Shown here: in pieces, positions 8,199 to 18,233 of the stretch
How the letters are laid out: the number at the start of each line of letters is the position of its first letter
Position numbering within the stretch: the first letter of the stretch is position 1
DNA from: Candidatus Parcubacteria bacterium
GTDB taxonomy: Bacteria > Patescibacteriota > Minisyncoccia > Minisyncoccales > JAGMDC01
Direction: 5' to 3'
Length of the DNA stretch: 39,046 bases
Assembly: GCA_023128895.1 (NCBI GenBank)
Contig: JAGMDC010000004.1
Location: 1 to 39,046, forward strand
The notes under the pieces: generated by a model
Databases searched by the model: none
What the model was told of the DNA's origin: nothing
What the model saw: the letters and a program-made list of their open reading frames with translations, nothing else
Made by a program: the position numbers and the translations under genes

Positions 8199-9713
8199 AT
8201 GAATAAAAAACAATCACAATCACAAAATCTTCAACAAAATCTTCAGGCAAAACCGCCAGTGGTGGTTGTTTTAGGGCACGTTGACCATGGCAAGTCATCT
8301 ATTATTGAAGCAATCAAAGACCTGAAAATCACTGAAAAAGAATCAGGCGGAATCACCCAGCACATTGGCGCGTATGAAATAGAACACCAAAGCAAAAAAA
8401 TCACTATCATTGACACTCCCGGACACGAAGCGTTTTCCGCAATGAGGTCAAGGGGCGCGCAAACAGCAGACATCGCTGTGCTTGTTATCGCGGCAGAAGA
8501 AGGCATAAAGCCCCAGACAAAAGAAGCGATTTCTTTTGCCAAAACAGCTGGAATTCCAATTATTGTGGCGCTAAATAAAATGGACCTGCCCCAGGCAGAC
8601 CCGGAAAGAGTTAAAACAGAATTAAGCAAAGAGGATATTATAGTGGAATCGCGCGGAGGCAAAATTCCATCAGTAGAGGTTTCCGCGAGAACAGGCGCTG
8701 GAATTCCGGATATTTTGGAAATTATTTTGCTTATCGCTGAAATGGAAAATTTTCAAGCCGACGCAAGTAAACCAGGAGAGGGAGTTATCATTGAAGCGAA
8801 CTTGAACAGCAAACGTGGTCCAACAGCAACCTTATTATTAAGAGACGGCTCTCTAAAACCGGGAGACATTGTCGGCACCGGCACTACAATGGGAAGAATA
8901 AAAATTTTACAGGATTTTCAGGGCAAAATAATAGATAAAGCAGAACCTTCCCAGCCCGTGATTGTTATTGGGTTTGAAAAAGTCCCGCAAATCGGCCAAA
9001 AATTCAAAATTCATCCAAACATAGAAACAGCAGAACAATATATTGAAAAAAAAGAAAGAAAAGCCAGCGAGCCGCAGATTGTTATTAAAACCGATTCCCA
9101 AAAAATTTTGAATTTAATCCTTAAAGCAGATGTTTCAGGCACTTTGGAAGCAATAGAAAAAGTGCTGAAAGCGCTACCGCAGGATAAAGTAATTGTAAGA
9201 ATTTTGAAAAAAGAAGTTGGCGAAATCAATGAAAATGATGTAAAATTAGCCCAATCGTCTAAAGCAAAAATTTTAGGATTCAGGCAAAAAGCAAATTCTA
9301 CGGCGCAGACGCTGGCGCGCGATAGAGGAGTTAAAATAAAGACCTATGATGTGATTTACGAACTTTCGCAAGGGGTGCGCGAATTTATGGAAAAAGCGCT
9401 TTCAACAGAAGTTATTCGCGAGGATATGGGAAAATTAAAGGTCTTGCTTGTGTTTCTCTCAGAGAAAAACAGGCAGATTATCGGCGGGAAAATCATTGAA
9501 GGCAGAATAGAAAAAGGCGGGAAAATAGAAGTCTGGCGAGATGACGAGAAAATTGGCAAAGGCAAAATGATAAATCTGCAAAAAAATAAAAAAAATATTG
9601 AAAAAGCGGGCAAAGGCGAGGAAGTCGGTATTTTATACGAGGGAACTGTGAAAATTGAACAAGATGATGAGTTAAAGATATACACAGAAAAAATGGTCAA
9701 AGAAACGCTCTAA
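8199..9713 (+). CDS. infB: Translation initiation factor IF-2
   Basis: VVLGHVDHGKSS, DTPGHEAFSAMRSRGAQ, NKMDLP, IF-2 C-terminal domains. Confidence 0.97.
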   Translation: MNKKQSQSQNLQQNLQAKPPVVVVLGHVDHGKSSIIEAIKDLKITEKESGGITQHIGAYEIEHQSKKITIIDTPGHEAFSAMRSRGAQTADIAVLVIAAEEGIKPQTKEAISFAKTAGIPIIVALNKMDLPQADPERVKTELSKEDIIVESRGGKIPSVEVSARTGAGIPDILEIILLIAEMENFQADASKPGEGVIIEANLNSKRGPTATLLLRDGSLKPGDIVGTGTTMGRIKILQDFQGKIIDKAEPSQPVIVIGFEKVPQIGQKFKIHPNIETAEQYIEKKERKASEPQIVIKTDSQKILNLILKADVSGTLEAIEKVLKALPQDKVIVRILKKEVGEINENDVKLAQSSKAKILGFRQKANSTAQTLARDRGVKIKTYDVIYELSQGVREFMEKALSTEVIREDMGKLKVLLVFLSEKNRQIIGGKIIEGRIEKGGKIEVWRDDEKIGKGKMINLQKNKKNIEKAGKGEEVGILYEGTVKIEQDDELKIYTEKMVKETL

Positions 9714-9724
9714 TTTTATGTTTT

Positions 9725-10012
9725 ATGGCAAAGCGAATAGAACAAGTCAATGAGCTTATCAAACGGGAATTGAGCCAAATTATTTTACGTGAATTTGGTT
9801 TTCCAAAAAATTGTCTTGTGACAATAGTTGATGTCAAAACAACGCCTAATTTTTTGAGCTCAAAAATCTATATTTCTGTTATTCCAGAATCGCGCGCCGA
9901 CGAAATCCTGCGAGAACTGAATGAGCAAATTTATTCTATCCAGCAAATTCTCAACAAACGGCTAAAAATACGTCCTACTCCAAAAATCATATTCCTTAAC
10001 CCTCTGGAATAA
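9725..10012 (+). CDS. rbfA: Ribosome-binding factor A
   Basis: R.EQVNELIKRELSQII, LRIRPTPKIIF-type C-term, downstream of infB. Confidence 0.88.
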   Translation: MAKRIEQVNELIKRELSQIILREFGFPKNCLVTIVDVKTTPNFLSSKIYISVIPESRADEILRELNEQIYSIQQILNKRLKIRPTPKIIFLNPLE

Positions 10013-10031
10013 CAATGTAAAATAATTATCT

Positions 10032-10115
10032 GCCCGGGTGTCGAAACTGGTAAACGATACGGACTTAAAATCCGTTGCTCGTAAGAGCTTGAGGGTTCGA
10101 TCCCCTCCCCGGGCA
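10032..10115 (+). tRNA. tRNA-Leu(TAA)
   Basis: Acceptor GCCCGGG/CCCGGGC; anticodon loop CTTAAAA; long variable arm. Confidence 0.94.
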
Positions 10116-10144
10116 CAATTATTATCATGTAATATGTATGTGAT

Positions 10145-10885
10145 ATGAAAAAATTACTTATAAATGAAAATTTTTTTAGTTCCTGGAATTCTAATATGAG
10201 TTATATTTTGGGATTTATTGTAGCAGATGGTTCAGTATGGAAACGAAAAAATAGAAAAAATTCTTATGTAATGAATATTACTAATAAAGAAAAACAACAT
10301 CTGGAAAAAATTCAAAAAGTAATGTCGTCCCGATATAAGTTAGGAACTAAAAGTGACGGTTATGATAATAAAAGAGAATATTTTTGTATCCAAGTTTCCA
10401 ACAAACAAATCTGTAAAGATTTAATAAATTTAGGAGTATCGCCTAGAAAAACATATAATTTAGACCCCATTGAAGTTCCTGAAAAATATTTCCCTGATTT
10501 TGTTCGGGGATTTTTTGATGGCGATGGGAGTGTTTATATTTATAAAGTTAACGATGCCCCACAAATTAAGGCTGGATTTGTAAGCGCCAGCGCGCCTTTT
10601 ATGGTTAAATTTAATAAAAATCTTTGCGAAAATTTAAACATTCCTCAAAAAACTATCCACAAAACAAAATATAAATACAAAACAATTCCTTTATATACTA
10701 TTGATTTTTACATAGACGACTGTCAAAAACTCGCAAAATTTATGTATCAAAATAATCCCACATTATATCTTCTACGAAAATATCAAACTTTTGAAAAATG
10801 GAAATCAATTAAAAGACACAGATATATCAAGCAAAATTATCCGTCAAAAATTGGCTGGCGCCTAAATCAACTTGCCATAAACTAA
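10145..10885 (+). CDS. LAGLIDADG-family homing endonuclease (free-standing)
   Basis: Two motifs: YILGFIVADGSV and FVRGFFDGDGSV. Confidence 0.88.
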   Translation: MKKLLINENFFSSWNSNMSYILGFIVADGSVWKRKNRKNSYVMNITNKEKQHLEKIQKVMSSRYKLGTKSDGYDNKREYFCIQVSNKQICKDLINLGVSPRKTYNLDPIEVPEKYFPDFVRGFFDGDGSVYIYKVNDAPQIKAGFVSASAPFMVKFNKNLCENLNIPQKTIHKTKYKYKTIPLYTIDFYIDDCQKLAKFMYQNNPTLYLLRKYQTFEKWKSIKRHRYIKQNYPSKIGWRLNQLAIN

Positions 10886-10901
10886 AAATTAAAATCCATT
10901 A

Positions 10902-10936
10902 AAAAACTGTCGGAAGTTCAACTTCCGACAGTTTTT
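10902..10936. terminator. Perfect palindrome/terminator AAAAACTGTCGGAAGTT-C-AACTTCCGACAGTTTTT
   Basis: 17-bp arms, terminal T-run; member of the dispersed palindrome family. Confidence 0.85.
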
Positions 10937-10998
10937 GGTTGCCAAAATCAATTAAATATGTATACTGTTCAATAGGACCTAATAGGAGGTGAAAAATA

Positions 10999-11478
10999 AT
11001 GAAAAAAATAGAAAAAAGGAAATTCTATCTTGGCGACATATTAAATGTTGTCACTGATTTGCTAGTCGCACGGGAAAAAACAGTGGGTGAAAGACTCAAT
11101 AATATTGATATTTTGGACTTTATGACTGGCGAAAAATTGCTGACGCTTGAACGACTACGCGCGAGGAAACAATGCTTGCCTTACTTGTTCAAACAGCATC
11201 CATGGCTTAATTCGCCAGAGATGCGAGACTCAATCATAAAACTTGAAAACGACCTCAAACCCACGTTTGCCGAAAGAGACGAAGATAAACAAAGGGAAAA
11301 ACAAAGGCGAATACTAGATAATTGGTGTTCCCAACAAATCAAAAAATATGGGGAAACATTTGAAATAGAGGCAATCCCCTATGATGAACAGAACCACCCA
11401 AAAGACCCACTCGGACAAACGATTGAAGAAGCCAAAAAAAAGATGGGCAAAGTCGAGATAGTAATTGTGGAGTATTAA
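10999..11478 (+). CDS. Orphan hypothetical protein, 159 aa (resembles LGDILNVVT...MTGEKL..PYLFKQHP uncharacterised family)
   Basis: Strong SD TAGGAGGTG upstream, coherent ORF, own terminator. Confidence 0.7.
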   Translation: MKKIEKRKFYLGDILNVVTDLLVAREKTVGERLNNIDILDFMTGEKLLTLERLRARKQCLPYLFKQHPWLNSPEMRDSIIKLENDLKPTFAERDEDKQREKQRRILDNWCSQQIKKYGETFEIEAIPYDEQNHPKDPLGQTIEEAKKKMGKVEIVIVEY

Positions 11479-11479
11479 A

Positions 11480-11527
11480 ACGAGTATAAACTAATGCTAT
11501 CGCATGAAATATACTCGTATTTTTTTT
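11480..11527 (+). terminator. Hairpin terminator ACGAGTATA..ATGC TATC GCAT..TATACTCGT + T-run
   Basis: Inverted repeat followed by ATTTTTTTT. Confidence 0.8.
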
Positions 11528-11531
11528 ATTA

Positions 11532-11566
11532 AAAAACTGTCGGAGGTTCATTCTCCGACAGTTTTT
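11532..11566. repeat. Second copy of the AAAAACTGTCGGA..TCCGACAGTTTTT palindrome
   Basis: Nearly the same 43-bp context as 10898-10940, flanking the 159-aa ORF. Confidence 0.8.
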
Positions 11567-11587
11567 GGTTTGTTTGTGTTATTATTG

Positions 11588-12094
11588 TTAGTTTTCTAAA
11601 ATCTCAATATAAGTGCGTTTGGCGCCGTAGTCCTTTGCTTCAATGTAAGAATCGCACCAGATGTCTATATGGTAATATCCTTTTCTGCTGTGCATTCTGT
11701 CTTCAACAATAAAAACTTTATCGCCGTAAATTTCCGGCAAACGAATTTTAGTCCCGAATGGCAAAAGATTATTTGCCACTATGCCGTCTCTCACAGAAGT
11801 GCCGGCAGCTGTAATAAAAGGAGTGTCGTCTGTCTGCCAAACAGTGCTGGAATAAGCAGTAGTGATAACTCTTATTGTCCTAACCACTTTTTGTTTCGGC
11901 ATAGGCGAAACAGGCAGAATACTGTTATCTTGAATTACAATCGGGCTTTCAAAATTTTCTTTAACTAATTCAGGCAAATCCTCTTTTGCTTCTGTCTCGC
12001 TTAAAAACAATTGCGAACAATCAAAAATACCGGCAAAACCGATAATTGTTGCCAAAAGTAGAGTATATCTGAACAATTTTTTTCTGCTGTTCAT
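11588..12094 (-). CDS. 3D (Asp-Asp-Asp) domain protein, secreted/anchored
   Basis: N-term signal; TTAYSS..., GTKIRLPEIYGDKVFIVEDRMHSRKGYYHIDIWCDS. Confidence 0.85.
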   Translation of the reverse strand: MNSRKKLFRYTLLLATIIGFAGIFDCSQLFLSETEAKEDLPELVKENFESPIVIQDNSILPVSPMPKQKVVRTIRVITTAYSSTVWQTDDTPFITAAGTSVRDGIVANNLLPFGTKIRLPEIYGDKVFIVEDRMHSRKGYYHIDIWCDSYIEAKDYGAKRTYIEILEN

Positions 12095-12230
12095 AATTCT
12101 ATCTTAAAACCCCTAAATTACGGGGTTTATGGCATAATACCTAATCAAAATACTTTGTCAACCCCCGCAAGGGGATAAAATATCCTATTTCGGTATTGGA
12201 ACATTTTAGCGATTTCCATTGATTAGCGAC

Positions 12231-12347
<117 letters not shown>

Positions 12348-12356
12348 ATATTTCTG

Positions 12357-12428
12357 TGCCGCGGGTCGGAATTGGACCGACGACCTAACGATTTTCAGTC
12401 GTTCGCTCTACCACTGAGCTACCGCGGC
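12357..12428 (-). tRNA. tRNA-Phe(GAA)
   Basis: Acceptor GCCGCGG/CCGCGGC; loop CTGAAAA. Confidence 0.94.
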
Positions 12429-12473
12429 GTATTATTTATGTAATCATTGTAGCAGGATAATTATCAATAATCA

Positions 12474-12611
12474 ATGTGGACGGTATAGGACTTGAAGAGT
12501 TGCCCGAAGGGAACAAGGGGGATAGGTTCTCGCTACATACCGTTCCACTGATAAAAACTCGCAAACGCCTGCGGCGTTTTGAGTTTTCATGTGGACGGTA
12601 TAGGACTTGAA
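12474..12611 (-). mobile_element. Putative tRNA-3'-end-associated mini-element (copy 2): 92-bp insert between two copies of the tRNA-Val 3' end
   Basis: 23-bp direct repeat ATGTGGACGGTATAGGACTTGAA (+ strand) at 12474-12496 and 12589-12611; same conserved block as copy 1. Confidence 0.6.
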
Positions 12612-12664
12612 CCTATAACCTCCGCGATGTAAACGCGATGCTCTGCCAATTGAGCTAACCGTCC
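12592..12664 (-). tRNA. tRNA-Val(TAC)
   Basis: Acceptor GGACGGT/ACCGTCC; loop TTTACAT. Confidence 0.94.
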
Positions 12665-12683
12665 GATGAAATCTACTGCCTTG

Positions 12684-12755
12684 CGTCCCCAGGAGGAGTC
12701 GAACCTCCATCGCTGGCTCCGCAAGCCAGTACTCTATCCATTAAGCTATAGGGAC
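12684..12755 (-). tRNA. tRNA-Arg(GCG)
   Basis: Acceptor GTCCCTA/TGGGGAC; anticodon stem CTGGC TTGCGGA GCCAG. Confidence 0.9.
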
Positions 12756-12758
12756 TAA

Positions 12759-13217
12759 TCAGTGTTTATAATATACATTATCTAAATAATTTTTCAAAAT
12801 TTTAGCGCTTGGAAAAAATACCTTTTCCGGCAAATCATTCAAATCAAACCAACGCCACTCTGTTATTTCGTTTGGTTCCATTACTTTTGCATCGCCTTCA
12901 AATTCTTTGCATAAAAACCCGATTGTTACAAAATGCGCGTCAGAAACATGATCATTTGTTATACTAATAAATTTCAGTTTATCTTGTTCAATTTTAATGC
13001 CGGTTTCTTCAGCAAGCTCCCTGCTCGCGGCTTGTTCAAAAGATTCGTGAAAATGAATTTTCCCGCCAGGCATTGTCCAGGTGCCCTCTCCGTGAAGTTT
13101 AGAATCAGCTTTGTCGGGATCGTCATTGCGCCTGCCTAAAAGAACTTTATTGTCCTTTAATATCATAATACCGACGCCAGCCCCCACACCAATTTTTTTA
13201 TCTTGAGATTGAGACAT
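12759..13217 (-). CDS. NUDIX hydrolase
   Basis: GGKIHFHESFEQAASRELAEETGI Nudix box. Confidence 0.93.
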   Translation of the reverse strand: MSQSQDKKIGVGAGVGIMILKDNKVLLGRRNDDPDKADSKLHGEGTWTMPGGKIHFHESFEQAASRELAEETGIKIEQDKLKFISITNDHVSDAHFVTIGFLCKEFEGDAKVMEPNEITEWRWFDLNDLPEKVFFPSAKILKNYLDNVYYKH

Positions 13218-13301
13218 AAAATTTTGTAATTTGTATGAATAATTTGTAGTTTAATTCAAAACGCAAATTTATGGATATTTCAAATATCCAAAATTTCCGT
13301 G

Positions 13302-13386
13302 CGGAGGGGGTGGGATTCGAACCCACGAGGCCATAAATGACCGCGGCACTCCAAGCCGTTCCGTTAAGCCACTTCGGTACCCCTCC
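13302..13386 (-). tRNA. tRNA-Ser(GGA)
   Basis: Acceptor GGAGGGG/CCCCTCC; loop TTGGAGT; long variable arm. Confidence 0.92.
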
Positions 13387-13392
13387 TATTTC

Positions 13393-13905
13393 CTACAATC
13401 CTTGTTTTTTGCCCTTAACTTTGGATATTAGTTCTTCGCGGAGTTGTTCCGCTCTTTCTTTGCTAATCCCTGGCAATCGGCCTTCTGAAAACGATCCCCA
13501 TTTTCCTTGTGCTCCGCCAAATCCGGCTGTCTGAATTCTTAATTCACTCAAGCCGAGCAAACGCGCGATTACGCCGCGATGGATATCAACATTCTGTATC
13601 CTTTCATAAGGAATTGAAACATATCTTTTCCAGATAACTCCCTGCTCTATTTTATACGCGTCTTCTGTGATATCGTAAAGCCAAAACCGATAAGTGAGTT
13701 TAGCCCATACAAAACAGAAAACCAAATACAAAGCAAATGGCAATGTAATTTTGAGAATCCAAAAAAACGGTGTAATTGTTTGGTCTGCCATTTTCACGGC
13801 AAATATTGGCCCGAGAAACATCATCAGAAAAAATAAAAGGAACAATCCTCCAATAATAAATTGGAAAAAGAATATCCAGACCACTTTAGGGTTTAAATTT
13901 TGCAT
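13393..13905 (-). CDS. PH-like (YdbS/bPH2-type) membrane protein
   Basis: Two TM segments then IPYERIQNVDIHRGVIARLLGLSELRIQTAG. Confidence 0.85.
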   Translation of the reverse strand: MQNLNPKVVWIFFFQFIIGGLFLLFFLMMFLGPIFAVKMADQTITPFFWILKITLPFALYLVFCFVWAKLTYRFWLYDITEDAYKIEQGVIWKRYVSIPYERIQNVDIHRGVIARLLGLSELRIQTAGFGGAQGKWGSFSEGRLPGISKERAEQLREELISKVKGKKQGL

Positions 13906-13947
13906 AAATAATTAATTGTGAATGATAAATGATTATTTTTCCGACCT

Positions 13948-14859
13948 TTATTTTATGGCAACTTTCATTCCGCGGAGAGCCGCTACGCGCTCTTCCATAG
14001 GCGGATGCGTCATATATAATTTCGCAAACCAGGATTTGCGCTTTTTGCCCCTGAACGGGTTGGAAATATACAAATGCGCTGTAGAATTATTGGCTGTTTT
14101 CATAACATTAGTGTCTTGCGAAATTTTTTCCAAAGCGCGAGCCAGTCCTTCTGGATAACGGGTGAGCAGGGCTCCGGACGCGTCTGCTAAAAATTCCCGT
14201 TTGCGGGATATTGCCATTTTAATCAGCATTGCTGCTACTGGAGCCAAAATTGCGGCAGCAATCCCTAATACGAGCATAAGCATTCCTACAGAACCCCTGG
14301 AATCGCGGCGTGTCATTCCGCCCCAAAAACTAATCCGCAAAAACATATCTGAAAGTATTGCCACGAGACCTACAAGCACCACAATAACTGTCTGCAATAA
14401 AATGTCCCTGTTTCCAATATGCGACAGTTCATGCGCGAGCACGCCCTCTAATTCTGCTCTTTCCAATTTATCCAAAAGCCCTTGTGTTACAGCGACTACC
14501 GCGTGCTTGGCGTCCCTGCCGGTAGCAAACGCGTTGGGCTGGGCTTCGTTGATAATAAAAATTTTTGGCAAGGGAAGCCCCGCTGTAATGCATAAATTCT
14601 CAACAATACGATAAAGCTCTGGATTATCTTTCTTCTCTATCAATCGCGCGTGCGCCATCTTTAACACGATTTTATCCGAATACCAATAACTAGTGAAACT
14701 CATTACAATACTCAATATAACAGCAATAATTAGAATTATAGAATCATTAAGTATATAACTGAAAAGCCAGCCAATTGCAATAACAAAAATCAAAAATCCT
14801 GTCATTAAAACCCAAGTTTTCCGAGTATTTGATTCGGCTTGTGTGTATAATGTTGCCAT
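13948..14859 (-). CDS. htpX: M48 family zinc metalloprotease HtpX
   Basis: HELSHIGNRD zinc motif, N-terminal TMs, THPPMEERVAAL. Confidence 0.93.
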   Translation of the reverse strand: MATLYTQAESNTRKTWVLMTGFLIFVIAIGWLFSYILNDSIILIIAVILSIVMSFTSYWYSDKIVLKMAHARLIEKKDNPELYRIVENLCITAGLPLPKIFIINEAQPNAFATGRDAKHAVVAVTQGLLDKLERAELEGVLAHELSHIGNRDILLQTVIVVLVGLVAILSDMFLRISFWGGMTRRDSRGSVGMLMLVLGIAAAILAPVAAMLIKMAISRKREFLADASGALLTRYPEGLARALEKISQDTNVMKTANNSTAHLYISNPFRGKKRKSWFAKLYMTHPPMEERVAALRGMKVAIK

Positions 14860-14875
14860 ATTAATTAACTATTTA

Positions 14876-14900
14876 ACTATGGAGGTTCAACCTCCATAGT
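14876..14900. repeat. Palindrome ACTATGGAGGTT-C-AACCTCCATAGT between lemA and htpX
   Basis: Perfect arms; same as the tsaD-internal copy except the central base. Confidence 0.9.
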
Positions 14901-14904
14901 TTTA

Positions 14905-15459
14905 CTAGAAATCAACTTTCACATTTTCGCGCTGTTCTGGCTCTTCTATTTCAAAAAAGTCAGCCATCTTAAATCCTAAAGGCTTGGCAATCAAGTTTGC
15001 CGGGAAACTTTCAATCTTAATATTCATATCGCGCGCGTTTGTGTTATAAAACCTTCTGGCCGCCTGTATCTTGTCTTCAGTATCGCGCAATTCTCTCTGG
15101 AGTTCAATAAAATTTTCTGACGCTTTCAAGTCAGGATAATTTTCCGCTACGGCAAAAAGCGATTTTAAGGTGTTGGAAAGCATATTTTCCGCTTGTCCTT
15201 TGTCTTTTGCGCCGGTGGCGCTCATTGCTTCTGTTCTCGCTTTTGTGACTTTCTCAAATAATTCCCTCTCGTGCGTTGCGTAGCCCTTTACTGTTTCCAC
15301 TAAATTCGGGATTAAATTATATCGCCTTTTGAGTTGGACATCAATATCAGACCAAGCTTCTTTTACTCGATTTTTGAGTTTAATCAAGCCATTATAAAGG
15401 ACTATTACCCACAAAATCACTATCGCGGCTATCGCTAAAATAATGTGTAATGTTTGCAT
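14905..15459 (-). CDS. LemA family protein
   Basis: N-term [44 protein letters not shown]. Confidence 0.93.
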   Translation of the reverse strand: MQTLHIILAIAAIVILWVIVLYNGLIKLKNRVKEAWSDIDVQLKRRYNLIPNLVETVKGYATHERELFEKVTKARTEAMSATGAKDKGQAENMLSNTLKSLFAVAENYPDLKASENFIELQRELRDTEDKIQAARRFYNTNARDMNIKIESFPANLIAKPLGFKMADFFEIEEPEQRENVKVDF

Positions 15460-15473
15460 AATAAATAATAATT

Positions 15474-15500
15474 ATTGATAATTGATAATTGATAATTGAT
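15474..15500. repeat. ~3.9 tandem copies of heptamer ATTGATA upstream of lemA
   Basis: ATTGATA ATTGATA ATTGATA ATTGAT read directly. Confidence 0.85.
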
Positions 15501-15560
15501 CCGACCTTGATTACTTTATTATAGTTTTATTTTGCCTTCTTTGTCAAAAATGAATTAACT

Positions 15561-15585
15561 AAAAACGCGGAGAGCCGCGTTTTTT
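15561..15585. terminator. Hairpin terminator AAAAACGCGG AGAG CCGCGTTTTT
   Basis: Inverted repeat with A/T runs on both sides between lemA and groEL. Confidence 0.8.
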
Positions 15586-15613
15586 GAATTAAAATTATCA
15601 GTTATCAGTTATT

Positions 15614-17263
<1,650 letters not shown>

Positions 17264-17268
17264 CTATA

Positions 17269-17559
17269 CTATTCAAGAATAGCTAATATGTCTTCTTGTT
17301 TAGCGATTAAATATTCTTTATCTTCTATCTTTATTTCGTTTGGACCGTATTTTGTGAATAAAACAGTGTCCCCTTCTTTTACTTCCATTGGAACGATATT
17401 TCCTGATTCGTCTTTTCTGCCCGGACCAACAGCAATAACTTTGCCCTGTTCAGGGCTTTCCTTGTCAGCTGTGTCTGGAAGCAAAATTCCTGACTTTGTT
17501 TTTTCCTCTTGAGCAATCGGCTCAATAAGAATATGGTCTGATAATGGTTTGATAGTCAT
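17269..17559 (-). CDS. groES: Co-chaperonin GroES
   Basis: KPLSDHILIEPIAQEEKTKSGILLPDTA; upstream of groEL. Confidence 0.97.
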   Translation of the reverse strand: MTIKPLSDHILIEPIAQEEKTKSGILLPDTADKESPEQGKVIAVGPGRKDESGNIVPMEVKEGDTVLFTKYGPNEIKIEDKEYLIAKQEDILAILE

Positions 17560-17592
17560 AATAATATAAAATTATTTTTATTGTATGTCTCC

Positions 17593-17620
17593 ATATTACA
17601 AAAATTAAAAATTCTGTCAA
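17593..17620 (-). promoter_or_regulatory. Sigma70-type promoter for groES (TTGACA-N16-TAATAT)
   Basis: Reverse strand TTGACA at 17620-17615, TAATAT at 17598-17593. Confidence 0.65.
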
Positions 17621-17636
17621 GTAATAGCCATAAAAT

Positions 17637-17665
17637 TTGACAAACAGCGTTTATCTTGCTACAAT
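17637..17665 (+). promoter_or_regulatory. Promoter for rnpB (TTGACA-N17-TACAAT)
   Basis: TTGACA 17637-17642, TACAAT 17660-17665. Confidence 0.75.
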
Positions 17666-17679
17666 TCAAATGTCTTAAG

Positions 17680-18099
17680 CAGGGCAGGCAATTACCTTGC
17701 GTAGAATTTGTTTTGCTTTTTTTAACAAAATAAATTGCGCGGGGAGGAAAGTCCGAACACCTATTCCGAATTATTTCGGTCTAAAAAGATAGTGGCTAAC
17801 AGCCGCCACTCCCTACTTTTATAAGCGGGGAGATGAGGTGCGAGCAGTGACGTGCGAGACCGAAAGGTCAAGCATCCCGTTTGCGGGATAATCCTTGTAT
17901 AAGTTGCGCCGCAAGGCATAACAAAGCAAGGGGTGAAACGGCAAAACCCTTATCAGGTGCAAGAACAAACTTTTCGACAATCTCCGGATTTGCCGAAAGG
18001 AAAAGTGGTTCGCTAGAGCCAAAAAGCAATTTTTGGCCCAGACAAATGATTGCCATCAACCGCTCTGCGGTTGATACAGAATTCGGCTTATCGCCCTGT
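17680..18099 (+). ncRNA. rnpB: RNase P RNA, bacterial class A-like
   Basis: GGGGAGGAAAGTCCGAACACC core, terminal helix CAGGGC/GCCCTG, ACAGAATTCGGCTTAT 3' P4 strand. Confidence 0.93.
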
Positions 18100-18138
18100 T
18101 TGAGATATTTTTATATTCATTATTCTTTTATAATAATC

Positions 18139-18210
18139 GGGCGTGTAGCTCAATGGCAGAGCTCTAATCTTATAAGTTAGTGGTTTCAGGTTCGAATCCT
18201 GGCGCGCCCA
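18139..18210 (+). tRNA. tRNA-Ile(TAT)
   Basis: Acceptor GGGCGTG/CGCGCCC; CTAAT CTTATAA GTTAG. Confidence 0.9.
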
Positions 18211-18233
18211 CAGACCCCTCATATTTCCTCTTC

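Noticed and set aside
12471-12710. 79-aa minus-strand ORF over tRNA-Val and tRNA-Arg
   Set aside because: Translation of tRNA and repeat sequence; spurious.
13271-13290. Palindrome TGGATATTT-C-AAATATCCA after tRNA-Ser as a member of the dispersed family
   Set aside because: Core differs (ATATTT instead of GAGGTT); probably an ordinary terminator-like hairpin.
17560-17640. CIRCE operator upstream of groES
   Set aside because: No TTAGCACTC-N9-GAGTGCTAA found; only sigma70-like boxes seen.
17819-18180. Small ORFs across 17819-18180
   Set aside because: Lie within RNase P RNA and tRNA-Ile; non-coding RNA explains the sequence.
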